From Tannerella sp. (lineage in GTDB: Bacteria; Bacteroidota; Bacteroidia; Bacteroidales; Tannerellaceae), in contig JAISOP010000269.1 of assembly GCA_031275525.1 (NCBI GenBank), positions 1 through 10,310 on the forward strand: a DNA stretch of 10,310 nucleotides, written 5' to 3'. Each line of letters opens with the position of its first letter. Position 1 is the first letter of the stretch. Below, piece after piece: positions 1-6,205 of the stretch. A program made the translations under genes and the position numbers. The notes beneath the pieces are model-generated. The model worked only from the letters and a program-made list of their open reading frames with translations, did no database searches and was not told where the DNA came from.

Positions 1-3000
1 GGTGAACACGCTGTCGGAGCCGGACGCCAGCGTGCCGCGCGTCGGCTGTTTCACCACGACGAAGCCCGTCAACTGCCCGCGTCCGCAGGAGCTTAGGTAG
101 TCGTTGTCGCGTACGTCGATGCGCGACGGGCGGTCGGGCGACGGATAGACGTAGTCGTTCACCGCCAGCAGCCCGCTCACCGTGCCCGTGTTGTTGCCCA
201 GGTTGCAGTCCAGGAACGAGCCGGCGGCCGGAAACTGCGTCCCGGTGTCCTGGATGCGGACGGACATGATGATGGTCACGCCGGAAGTCGGAATCTCGAA
301 ATAGAGGTCATACGTGTCGCCCGGAGCCAGGATAGCGCCCACCTGCTTTTGTTGCAGGAAGCCCGTGCCCGGCGTGCCCGTGTTGTAGAGCGCCACCGGC
401 AACGCGATATTCGTGTTCTTCACGCCCAGGTTCTTGATCCGTACCCATACCCGCGAAGTACTGGCGTTCACCGGCGTGATCCAAACGCTGTCTACCGCCG
501 GGTCGGGGGAAATCTGTACCACGTCGAAATCCGTGTTCACCATCGTGGGCACCTGGATCAGCGCCCCGTTGTAGGGCTGTTTGGTGCCGAAGGTGCGGTT
601 TTTGGGCAGCACGAACGGCGGCACCGTCAGGTCTTCACTGATCTGCAGCGGCTCGTAGTTGACCTGGTTCCAGACCTTCCGCGTGGTTGACCACGGGGTG
701 GCGTTGTTGCTCTCAAAAACAGTTACGGTATTATTGCAGGTAACGCAGATATTGGCGCTGCCGTCGCCGTCGGTATCGGCGATGACGGGATACTCGAACG
801 CCGTGCCGGAAGTACATGCATACGAAGCCTGCGTCGTGGGCTTCGCACCGTCGGCTGTGCCGTTCAATACATATAACGTTCCCTGATCCCGATAAACTAC
901 TTCGTTGATGCCGTCGTTGTTGAAGTCAAACAGGGTAATGCCCGTCCCGCCGGAACTATCCGAATTTTGAAACTCCCATTTGCGGGAAAAGGTGCCGCCG
1001 ACAGGGTTAAACTTGAACGCTGTCACATTCCCTCCAGTGCTAATGGATGTAACGACACAGATTTCCGGATACTTTTTCCCGTCTGTCACCACGCCGTCGA
1101 TATCGCCGATAAACGGATAACCCTGGCTTCCGGTCGAAGTAACCTGTATGTCGGTAAACTTGGTTTTTGTGGCGGGCGTCCATATCTGTATATAGGTGGG
1201 ATTGACACCGTTTACCACCACCACATCCAGGTGGCCGTCCAGATTGACGTCGGCCACGGCCGTATATCCGTCGGCCACGGATGCGTGTTCGCTCCACTTC
1301 GTACAGGTTACGGACGTTTTGGCCGCATTAAAGCGGACTTTGTACACTTTGCCTCCGGCGGCGATTTCGGGCAGCCCGTCGCCGTCGAAGTCAGCCGCGG
1401 TCATGAAGTTGGTGCTTCGGTTATAGTTTCTGTTCGTAATTCTGCCCACATGAGCCGTCATCACCGAAGATTCGGTATAGCCCAGGTATGCACCTGTGGC
1501 GGCATTGTATATTTTGTTGTAAATAACGACTTCGGGCACGCTGTCGCCGTTGAAGTCGGCCACAATGGGCTGGGGCAGACGGTCGGGCATGGCTGCATGA
1601 GCCGGCGTCGGACAGTCGAAAGGTTCAGCGCTTGTCCATTTCTCTGCCATCGAAAAGGAACCGCTGCCTGTCACCTCAAAGGAACGAACCTTCCGGTCTT
1701 TCGTCGGCGTGGTAAAGATAATTTCACCCCTTCCGTTCCTGTCGGCATCCGCCAGCGCCGCAGTCATTACAGGAAACCAGCCACCGTCCGCATAAGAGGA
1801 AGAGTCCAGACTGATCCTCGCTTTTAAAGCTCCGGTTTGTCCGTTATATACCATCAGGCTGTCCAGCTGGTGTCCTGTCGACCAGTTATACGCGACGATT
1901 TCCGGCAGCCCGTCCCTGTCCAGGTCTCCGACCAGCGGCCCCGTATTGGCATGTGTAAGCGCCGTATTGGCCCATGGCTGCTTCCGCATGGAAAACGCGA
2001 AGGAAGTCCCTTCGACGAAGCAGTCCCCTTCGTCCACGAGGTTGTCGGGTCGGCTGTAAACAACGATCCTGACTTTGGCGGTATTGTTACCGATGGAGTA
2101 GGAAAGCGAGTCCTGTCCGACGAAGCCGCTGTTGGGGATGTATCGGAGGGAGTCGTTGACGATGGAGGCGGTGCCGTGGAGGGGCTGGGTGAGGATGTCG
2201 GGCGCGGGGTTGCACCACTGCGACTTGAGGTCGTTGCGCATAATGTCTTCGGTGAGCGTGGAGTTGATCATCGTGCGGAGGGTGTCATCGACGGCGACGG
2301 GCATTTCGCGGGTGATTTTGCGTTTGGGGGTGAATCCCCGGCAGACCGGCCCCACGGTGACGTAGCACCTGTATTCCCCGGCCACGGAAGCGTGGTAGGT
2401 TCGCGACACGGAGTCGGGCACCTGAAAGCCGTTGCAATACCACTGGTAGGTGATGGCGCCCGGAATGCCTCCGACCTCGGCGGTGAGCAGGGCATTGTCG
2501 GTGGTGCTGCAAAGGACGGAGTCGGGCGATACGGTCAACTCCACGCCCAGGTCCTGGCAGTAGCTGCCCGAGAAGACGTTGTTGTCCGGGTCGCAGTCGG
2601 TATATCCGGCGGCGGGGAAGGCGCCGCCGTCGTCCGTGATCCTGGCCCATACCAGGCGCTCGTTGAAGCCCAGCGTGGTGTTGACGAGGAGGGAGACCTT
2701 GGCGCTCTCGTCGGGAAAGATGTCCACGCCCACAGGCGCCGTGCCGATGGGGTAGGCGTGCGCCTGGGCAAAGGACTTGCCGTCGCCGCCGCCGTCGTAG
2801 AAGGTGACGGGGGTCTGGGCGTTGACCGAGGCGCTGCCGTTGTTGCGCAGATAGAGGGTGACTTCCATCTGGGAGGCATTGATCACCCGCACCTCCATCT
2901 CCGTGATCTCGGCGTCGGGCTGGCGCACCTGCGGCACGTAGTCGGCATCCAGCTTGACGATGGGCTGCTGGATCCACTGTCCGTTGTAGGGGTAGATCGT

Positions 3001-5325
3001 CCGCGTACCGTCCGAATAGGATTTCAGCATGGACTGCGGCTTAGGCGGCACGGTGAGGTCTTCGTTGATTTGCAGCGGGAAGTAAATGCCCTGGTTCCAA
3101 ACCGGCGGACAGGGCGCCCACTTGTCCGACCCGGAGGCGTGTTCAAATACATGCACAAAGCCTTTGGAATGGTGATAGTTGCTTCGTGGGTCGTCGTGCA
3201 CCAGGGTGACAATGTCGGCGCTGCCGTCCAGGTTGACGTCGGCAATAACGGGGGCCTCAAAACCGGTATAGGAACCGATCGTGCCGGTGTATTTGAATCG
3301 GACGGCGCCGGTGGGGGAGGGCCCCTCCGTGTTGTAGATATAGGTTTTGCGGGCGGGCGAAATGACGCGCACGGAGTTTTCGTCGCGGTAGCAAAGTTCC
3401 TTGATGCCGTCGTTGTCGAAGTCGAACATGGTGATGCCCGTACAGGTCGATTCGTCGTTGTGCTCCATGGCCCATGCCAGCTTGAGCCGTTGGTGCAGGG
3501 GCGTGCCCGCGGGATTGTGGTAGGTGAAGCCGATAATGTGTCCCCTTACAGAGGCGTCGTTGGAGGCCGCGCTGAATCCGCTGGAAGCCTGTCCGGTCGG
3601 TACGGCGGCCAGGTCGGTTTGCGACAGGGGATGAAATGCGATTTGCGAACAATTGGTGTTCGAGAGATAAAACCGTCCGCCGTTGAAACAGATTTCCGGC
3701 AGGTATTTGCTTTCCGTGTGGTCGTCCGGCCGTCCGTTGATGTCGCCGACAAACGGATAGGACATGGTGCCGGTTTGACCGTCGGTATATAAATAGGTGG
3801 CGGCTTTGGCGGTGGTCGGATCGTTCATCGGATCCCAGACATACAGCACCTGGTGGGTTGTGCTCGCCGACATACCGGTTACGGCCGGGGCGAGCACAAT
3901 CACGTCCGGGTTGCCGTCGAGGTCGATGTCGGCCACGGCCGTAAAGCCGTCGTTCACGTAAACGGTCGTCTCTGAGGAACCGGTACCCCGCTGCGCCGTC
4001 ACGCTTGCCGGGCCGAGGATAATGGATTTCAGGGCGGGCTTCCCGGCATTGTTCGTCATCAGGTACACCTTGCTCCCGGCCACGATGTCCAGGTAACCGT
4101 CTTTGTCGATGTCGGCAATGGCCATGCAGGGAATATGGTCGTCCGAATAGCCTGCACTGGGCCGGCGTCCCACGTAGGCGTAATTGGTCCGGATGGTTGC
4201 CGCGGTCGTCGACAAAGTGGTATAACTGAAATTATTCAGGGTTTCCAGCGTGCAGACCAGCTCTCCGGTAACGCCGTCGTAGATTTTGTTGTAAACGATG
4301 ACTTCCGGTGTGCCGTCGGCGTTCAGGTCGGCAATGTAAGGCACGGGAGCGCCGAAAGTAGTTTCTCCCGGGGTTCCGGAGATACCGCTTTTGTAACTGG
4401 CTACGGTGGAAGTGTTTCCCGTCCAGCCCGTCCAGCGTTTGGTCATCCCGGTGATTGTTGCGCCACTGAAGATCGGCTCTATGCAGTGCACCCGTCCGCC
4501 CGAGCCGGTCTCGGTCACGATAATCTCGCCGAAGCCGTTCCGGTCCAGGTCGGCAATGGCCAGCTTGGATACCGAATTGTGGCGCGGCTCGTAGCGCAGT
4601 GTGTAACTTCCGGCCAGGTTACTGAGCGGATAGCGGTAGAGTTCCTCTCCCGTCTGTCCGTTCAGGATGATGATTTTATCACCCGTACCGGATAAGCCGG
4701 GCAGCTGAGCGGTAGTACCGGTTCCGTTGCTCATCCCCATGGCGACGATTTCCGGTCGGTAGTCGCCGTTGAGGTCGCCGACCAGTGGCATGGAAAAGCC
4801 GTCGAGCCGGTCGGTGTCCACATAGGGGGTGGTTCCGGATTTCCCCACGTACTTGAGTACCGGCTCGAAGGCGACGCCGGAGGACATGAGGAAAACGCAC
4901 TCGGCGTCGGGATAAATCACGTTGACGGGGTTGTTGTGCTCCCGGACAATGACATGGATTTTGGCCGTGGAGGAGAGCACGCCGTTGGTCAGTTCATAGT
5001 CAAGGTCCAGCGTGCCGCGCACCTCGGGGTCGGCAGAGGGCGTACCGGTGAAGTTGGCCGCCGGGGTGAAGGTCAGGTAATCTCCGTCTTGCTCGGCCAC
5101 GCCCTGGGTAGCGGGGTTGAGCGAGGTGAGGAGCGTCCAGGAGTATCCCTCGCTCTTGACGTCGTTGTAAACGATGTCTTTCCTGACCGTCTGTAGCGGC
5201 CCGGTGTAGAGGGTGTCGTTACGGGCGGTGAGGGTGGTCTGCGCCTGCGCGCCGACCCCGTATGCGCATAAAACGGCCACGCCCGTCGCCGCCGCTCTAA
5301 AATGTCGCGTAAAAATCGTTTTCAT
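1..5325 (-). CDS. Giant secreted/surface protein with duplicated Big_9 / FG-GAP (VCBS) modules, C-terminus outside the window
   Basis: The frame is open from the ATG at 5323-5325 to the window edge: 1775 codons with no stop. I chose this start because it gives a signal peptide (MKTIF..., hydrophobic core about residues 11-25, likely cleavage after AQA at 28). C20 lacks a lipobox, so it is probably not a lipoprotein. Domains in order: Big_9-like (about 30-130); eight FG-GAP/VCBS calcium loops of the DxDxDGxxE kind (about 180-705); linker VWNQ...PLQI...EDLTVPP (742-761); CARDB-like domain (about 796-915); Ig-like domain (about 923-995); second Big_9-like (about 1009-1090); eight more loops (1134-1525); linker again (1551-1570); second CARDB-like (about 1590-1710); third Big_9-like from about 1720. 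FG-GAP repeats fold as integrin-like beta-propellers, so adhesion or surface binding is an inference. A type IX secretion or CHU_C-type C-terminal domain would be expected beyond the edge but cannot be seen. A long leader and promoter precede it. Confidence 0.9.
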   Translation of the reverse strand, partial: MKTIFTRHFRAAATGVAVLCAYGVGAQAQTTLTARNDTLYTGPLQTVRKDIVYNDVKSEGYSWTLLTSLNPATQGVAEQDGDYLTFTPAANFTGTPSADPEVRGTLDLDYELTNGVLSSTAKIHVIVREHNNPVNVIYPDAECVFLMSSGVAFEPVLKYVGKSGTTPYVDTDRLDGFSMPLVGDLNGDYRPEIVAMGMSNGTGTTAQLPGLSGTGDKIIILNGQTGEELYRYPLSNLAGSYTLRYEPRHNSVSKLAIADLDRNGFGEIIVTETGSGGRVHCIEPIFSGATITGMTKRWTGWTGNTSTVASYKSGISGTPGETTFGAPVPYIADLNADGTPEVIVYNKIYDGVTGELVCTLETLNNFSYTTLSTTAATIRTNYAYVGRRPSAGYSDDHIPCMAIADIDKDGYLDIVAGSKVYLMTNNAGKPALKSIILGPASVTAQRGTGSSETTVYVNDGFTAVADIDLDGNPDVIVLAPAVTGMSASTTHQVLYVWDPMNDPTTAKAATYLYTDGQTGTMSYPFVGDINGRPDDHTESKYLPEICFNGGRFYLSNTNCSQIAFHPLSQTDLAAVPTGQASSGFSAASNDASVRGHIIGFTYHNPAGTPLHQRLKLAWAMEHNDESTCTGITMFDFDNDGIKELCYRDENSVRVISPARKTYIYNTEGPSPTGAVRFKYTGTIGSYTGFEAPVIADVNLDGSADIVTLVHDDPRSNYHHSKGFVHVFEHASGSDKWAPCPPVWNQGIYFPLQINEDLTVPPKPQSMLKSYSDGTRTIYPYNGQWIQQPIVKLDADYVPQVRQPDAEITEMEVRVINASQMEVTLYLRNNGSASVNAQTPVTFYDGGGDGKSFAQAHAYPIGTAPVGVDIFPDESAKVSLLVNTTLGFNERLVWARITDDGGAFPAAGYTDCDPDNNVFSGSYCQDLGVELTVSPDSVLCSTTDNALLTAEVGGIPGAITYQWYCNGFQVPDSVSRTYHASVAGEYRCYVTVGPVCRGFTPKRKITREMPVAVDDTLRTMINSTLTEDIMRNDLKSQWCNPAPDILTQPLHGTASIVNDSLRYIPNSGFVGQDSLSYSIGNNTAKVRIVVYSRPDNLVDEGDCFVEGTSFAFSMRKQPWANTALTHANTGPLVGDLDRDGLPEIVAYNWSTGHQLDSLMVYNGQTGALKARISLDSSSYADGGWFPVMTAALADADRNGRGEIIFTTPTKDRKVRSFEVTGSGSFSMAEKWTSAEPFDCPTPAHAAMPDRLPQPIVADFNGDSVPEVVIYNKIYNAATGAYLGYTESSVMTAHVGRITNRNYNRSTNFMTAADFDGDGLPEIAAGGKVYKVRFNAAKTSVTCTKWSEHASVADGYTAVADVNLDGHLDVVVVNGVNPTYIQIWTPATKTKFTDIQVTSTGSQGYPFIGDIDGVVTDGKKYPEICVVTSISTGGNVTAFKFNPVGGTFSRKWEFQNSDSSGGTGITLFDFNNDGINEVVYRDQGTLYVLNGTADGAKPTTQASYACTSGTAFEYPVIADTDGDGSANICVTCNNTVTVFESNNATPWSTTRKVWNQVNYEPLQISEDLTVPPFVLPKNRTFGTKQPYNGALIQVPTMVNTDFDVVQISPDPAVDSVWITPVNASTSRVWVRIKNLGVKNTNIALPVALYNTGTPGTGFLQQKQVGAILAPGDTYDLYFEIPTSGVTIIMSVRIQDTGTQFPAAGSFLDCNLGNNTGTVSGLLAVNDYVYPSPDRPSRIDVRDNDYLSSCGRGQLTGFVVVKQPTRGTLASGSDSVFT
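616..1938 (-). repeat. Module copy 2 inside the surface-protein gene: eight FG-GAP loops plus VWNQ linker
   Basis: Codes for residues 1130-1570. Loops start at residues 1134, 1193, 1257, 1312, 1359, 1408, 1467 and 1517. They match copy 1 in number and order: the third is followed by (V/I)YNKIY in both copies, the sixth is the irregular long one in both, and the seventh is DFNNDGINE against DFDNDGIKE. Spacing is shorter here (47-64 residues), so this copy is about 130 residues more compact. It ends in VWNQVNYEPLQISEDLTVPP. Confidence 0.8.
3043..4788 (-). repeat. Module copy 1 inside the surface-protein gene: eight FG-GAP loops plus VWNQ linker
   Basis: Codes for residues 180-761. Calcium-loop-like segments start at residues 184, 259, 333, 405, 466, 528, 635 and 696. 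Most carry Asp/Asn at positions 1, 3 and 5 and end in E or D, for example DLNADGTPE and DIDKDGYLD. The sixth is irregular, with an insertion before its LPE ending. Spacing is 61-75 residues except for 107 between loops six and seven. The module ends in the linker VWNQGIYFPLQINEDLTVPP. Confidence 0.8.
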
Positions 5326-5371
5326 CTTCAATCCGTTTTTTTTAGTCCGATTGTCCAATCTTGTTCATTTA

Positions 5372-5540
5372 TTCGGTTAAAAACAGTTGCAGCCCTCTCC
5401 GCAATCATCCGGGGCACACAGAAAACCGAACACCGGCGACGGTTCATTAGCCGCCGGGGGTAGGGAGACGGTCAGCCGACGCAGCCGGACGCAGTTCGCC
5501 GCTGCTCCCGGGTCGAAGGTCGGCATCGACCGCCCCCCAT
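5372..5540 (-). other. Structured 5' leader of the surface-protein gene, with a 22-codon upstream ORF
   Basis: The predicted transcript has a leader of roughly 285 nt. It is GC-rich in the middle and folds on paper into three successive hairpins on the minus strand. The first pairs CGGTC/GACCG, then GCCGAC/GTCGGC, then GCAGC/GCTGC. The second is CCGGCGGC/GTCGCCGG (eight pairs including one G-U). The third is closed by TTCGGTT/AACCGAA. A short ORF at 5472-5540 would encode an Arg-rich 22-residue peptide (starts MGGGRCRPSTREQ). I see no T-run after any hairpin, so this is not an obvious attenuator, and I do not recognise a known riboswitch core. Whether the peptide is made is unknown. Confidence 0.4.
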
Positions 5541-5618
5541 AAATACTAACTGTTCGATTTTCTATGTTATGCGTCGGAACGAATGTCAGGCAGAAAGCTA
5601 TACACCTGTAATTCGAGG

Positions 5619-5652
5619 CAAAGGTAGATAGCCCATTTTAGTGAGAAAAACC
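5619..5652 (-). promoter_or_regulatory. Bacteroidota-type promoter for the surface-protein gene
   Basis: On the minus strand, TACCTTTG (5619-5626) matches the Bacteroidota -7 consensus TAnnTTTG exactly. A T-rich stretch 18-25 bases upstream (TTTC, TTTG) can supply the less strict -33 element. Transcription would start near 5613, about 285 nt before the ATG. Confidence 0.5.
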
Positions 5653-5668
5653 AAAAAAAAAAAAAAAA
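5653..5668. repeat. 16-bp homopolymer (A on +, T on -)
   Basis: An uninterrupted run of 16 A lies immediately upstream of the -33 region of the surface-protein promoter, at about -40 to -55. Runs this long are prone to slipped-strand length change and bend DNA. Both possible roles here (phase variation, UP-like effect) are inference. Confidence 0.9.
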
Positions 5669-5780
5669 GCATAACAAGAGAGAATTTGGGACGAATGGCA
5701 TCGCTGTTGTCAGCTATAGCCGTCAGCTAAAGCAAACGGCAAGAAAGGGAGTAATTGGGCTAAAGCCCCGCGGAGGCGGA

Positions 5781-5841
5781 GTGGAGAGGGCGGTAGCCGC
5801 TATTTAACCTCTCCCCCGACCCCTCTCCACAAGGAGAGGGG
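5781..5841. repeat. Purine/pyrimidine hairpin element with two alternative pairings
   Basis: CCCCTCTCC (5820-5828) and GGAGAGGGG (5833-5841) form a perfect 9-bp stem with a four-base loop. The same left arm can instead pair with GTGGAGAGGG (5781-5790), a perfect 10-bp match to CCCTCTCCAC (5821-5830). A small hairpin GCGG/CCGC lies at 5790-5800. Similar CCCCTCTCC-ACAA-GGAGAGGGG sequences are, from memory, scattered through many Bacteroidota genomes; this was not checked. No T-run follows, so it is not a standard terminator. Confidence 0.6.
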
Positions 5842-5886
5842 AGAGTTGTATCGGTTTACGACGCTTGTAACCATTCACCATTCTTT

Positions 5887-5907
5887 AATTCTCAATTCTC
5901 AATTCTC
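5887..5907. repeat. Heptamer AATTCTC in three tandem copies
   Basis: Three perfect head-to-tail copies of AATTCTC lie in AT-rich non-coding sequence. Confidence 0.9.
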
Positions 5908-5940
5908 ATCCCGTCTATATTGGGTCGTGCGTACTCGTAG

Positions 5941-5959
5941 GGGCGTATCGCATACGCCC
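5941..5959. repeat. Hairpin repeat GGGCGTAT-CGC-ATACGCCC
   Basis: A perfect 8-bp stem with a three-base loop. It has the form of a REP-like interspersed palindrome. Copy number elsewhere in the genome cannot be judged from this window. Confidence 0.6.
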
Positions 5960-5971
5960 TCATGGTCCAAT

Positions 5972-5995
5972 AAGAGGCTTTTGAGACAGCCTCTT
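5972..5995. repeat. Hairpin AAGAGGCT...AGCCTCTT
   Basis: A perfect 8-bp stem with loop TTTGAGAC. No transposase or T-tract adjoins it. It may be a small repeat or a remnant of an insertion-sequence end; neither can be shown from this window. Confidence 0.5.
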
Positions 5996-6000
5996 AGAAA

Positions 6001-6030
6001 GTCTAAGACCGGTCTTAGACCGTGCACGGT
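6001..6030. repeat. Two abutting perfect palindromes (20 bp and 12 bp)
   Basis: GTCTAAGACCGGTCTTAGAC (6001-6020) is a perfect 20-bp palindrome with no spacer. ACCGTGCACGGT (6019-6030) is a perfect 12-bp palindrome sharing two bases with it. Spacerless palindromes suit dimeric DNA-binding proteins or recombinases better than RNA hairpins. They lie about 140-180 bp upstream of the Hcy gene promoter, so an operator role is possible but unproven. Confidence 0.6.
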
Positions 6031-6033
6031 ATA

Positions 6034-6146
6034 GTTTTGTGCATGACCGGTTCTGCGAAGTTCGGTTCTACTGAGTTCGGTTCCACCGAGGCTTAAAAGG
6101 CCTAAAAGACTTAAAAACTTCGCTCCATTCCCTGAATGCACAAAAC
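6034..6146. repeat. 113-bp nested inverted-repeat element enclosing tandem repeats
   Basis: Outer arms GTTTTGTGCAT (6034-6044) and ATGCACAAAAC (6136-6146) pair perfectly over 11 bp. Inner arms GCGAAGTT (6055-6062) and AACTTCGC (6116-6123) pair over 8 bp. Between them are 15-bp tandem repeats of AGTTCGGTTC(T/C)AC(T/C)G at 6059-6073 and 6074-6088, with a degenerate copy at 6045-6058. Three 9-bp units of the type CTTAAAAGG follow at 6092-6118. I see no clear target-site duplication, so a MITE-like origin is only a possibility. Confidence 0.5.
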
Positions 6147-6150
6147 CATG

Positions 6151-6179
6151 TTTGCCTTGGTAAAAAAAGATTACTTTTG
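6151..6179 (+). promoter_or_regulatory. Bacteroidota-type promoter for the Hcy-domain gene
   Basis: The -33 element TTTG (6151-6154) and the -7 element TACTTTTG (6172-6179, exact match to TAnnTTTG) are 17 bp apart. Transcription would start near 6185, giving a leader of about 20 nt. Confidence 0.65.
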
Positions 6180-6205
6180 CCCCCTGTAAAGTTAATAGAC
6201 GAACA

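Larger units (their letters stand above)
5669..6030. other. Non-coding intergenic stretch rich in hairpin repeats
   Basis: I see no credible gene. The stretch holds a direct repeat GTCAGCTA (5709-5716 and 5722-5729), a weak hairpin GCCGT/ACGGC (5719-5740), and a chain of stronger hairpins and palindromes listed separately. The short open frame at 5846-6034 on the plus strand runs through these repeats, has no family resemblance and looks spurious. The arrangement resembles an accumulation site for small repeated palindromic elements. Confidence 0.6.

Noticed and set aside
1837..3792. 651-codon open frame on the plus strand, with others at 967-1827 and 4135-4695
   Set aside because: They lie exactly antisense, codon on codon, to the surface-protein gene. 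They are open because that GC-rich gene rarely uses TTA, CTA or TCA codons. Their products have no recognisable domains, while the minus-strand frame has clear ones across the same DNA.
5972..5995. End of an insertion sequence
   Set aside because: The hairpin is suggestive, but no transposase fragment, second terminal repeat or target duplication is visible, so no mobile element is called.
5941..6030. Palindromes considered as a CRISPR array
   Set aside because: The inverted repeats differ in sequence and spacing. There is no repeated unit with spacers and no cas gene.
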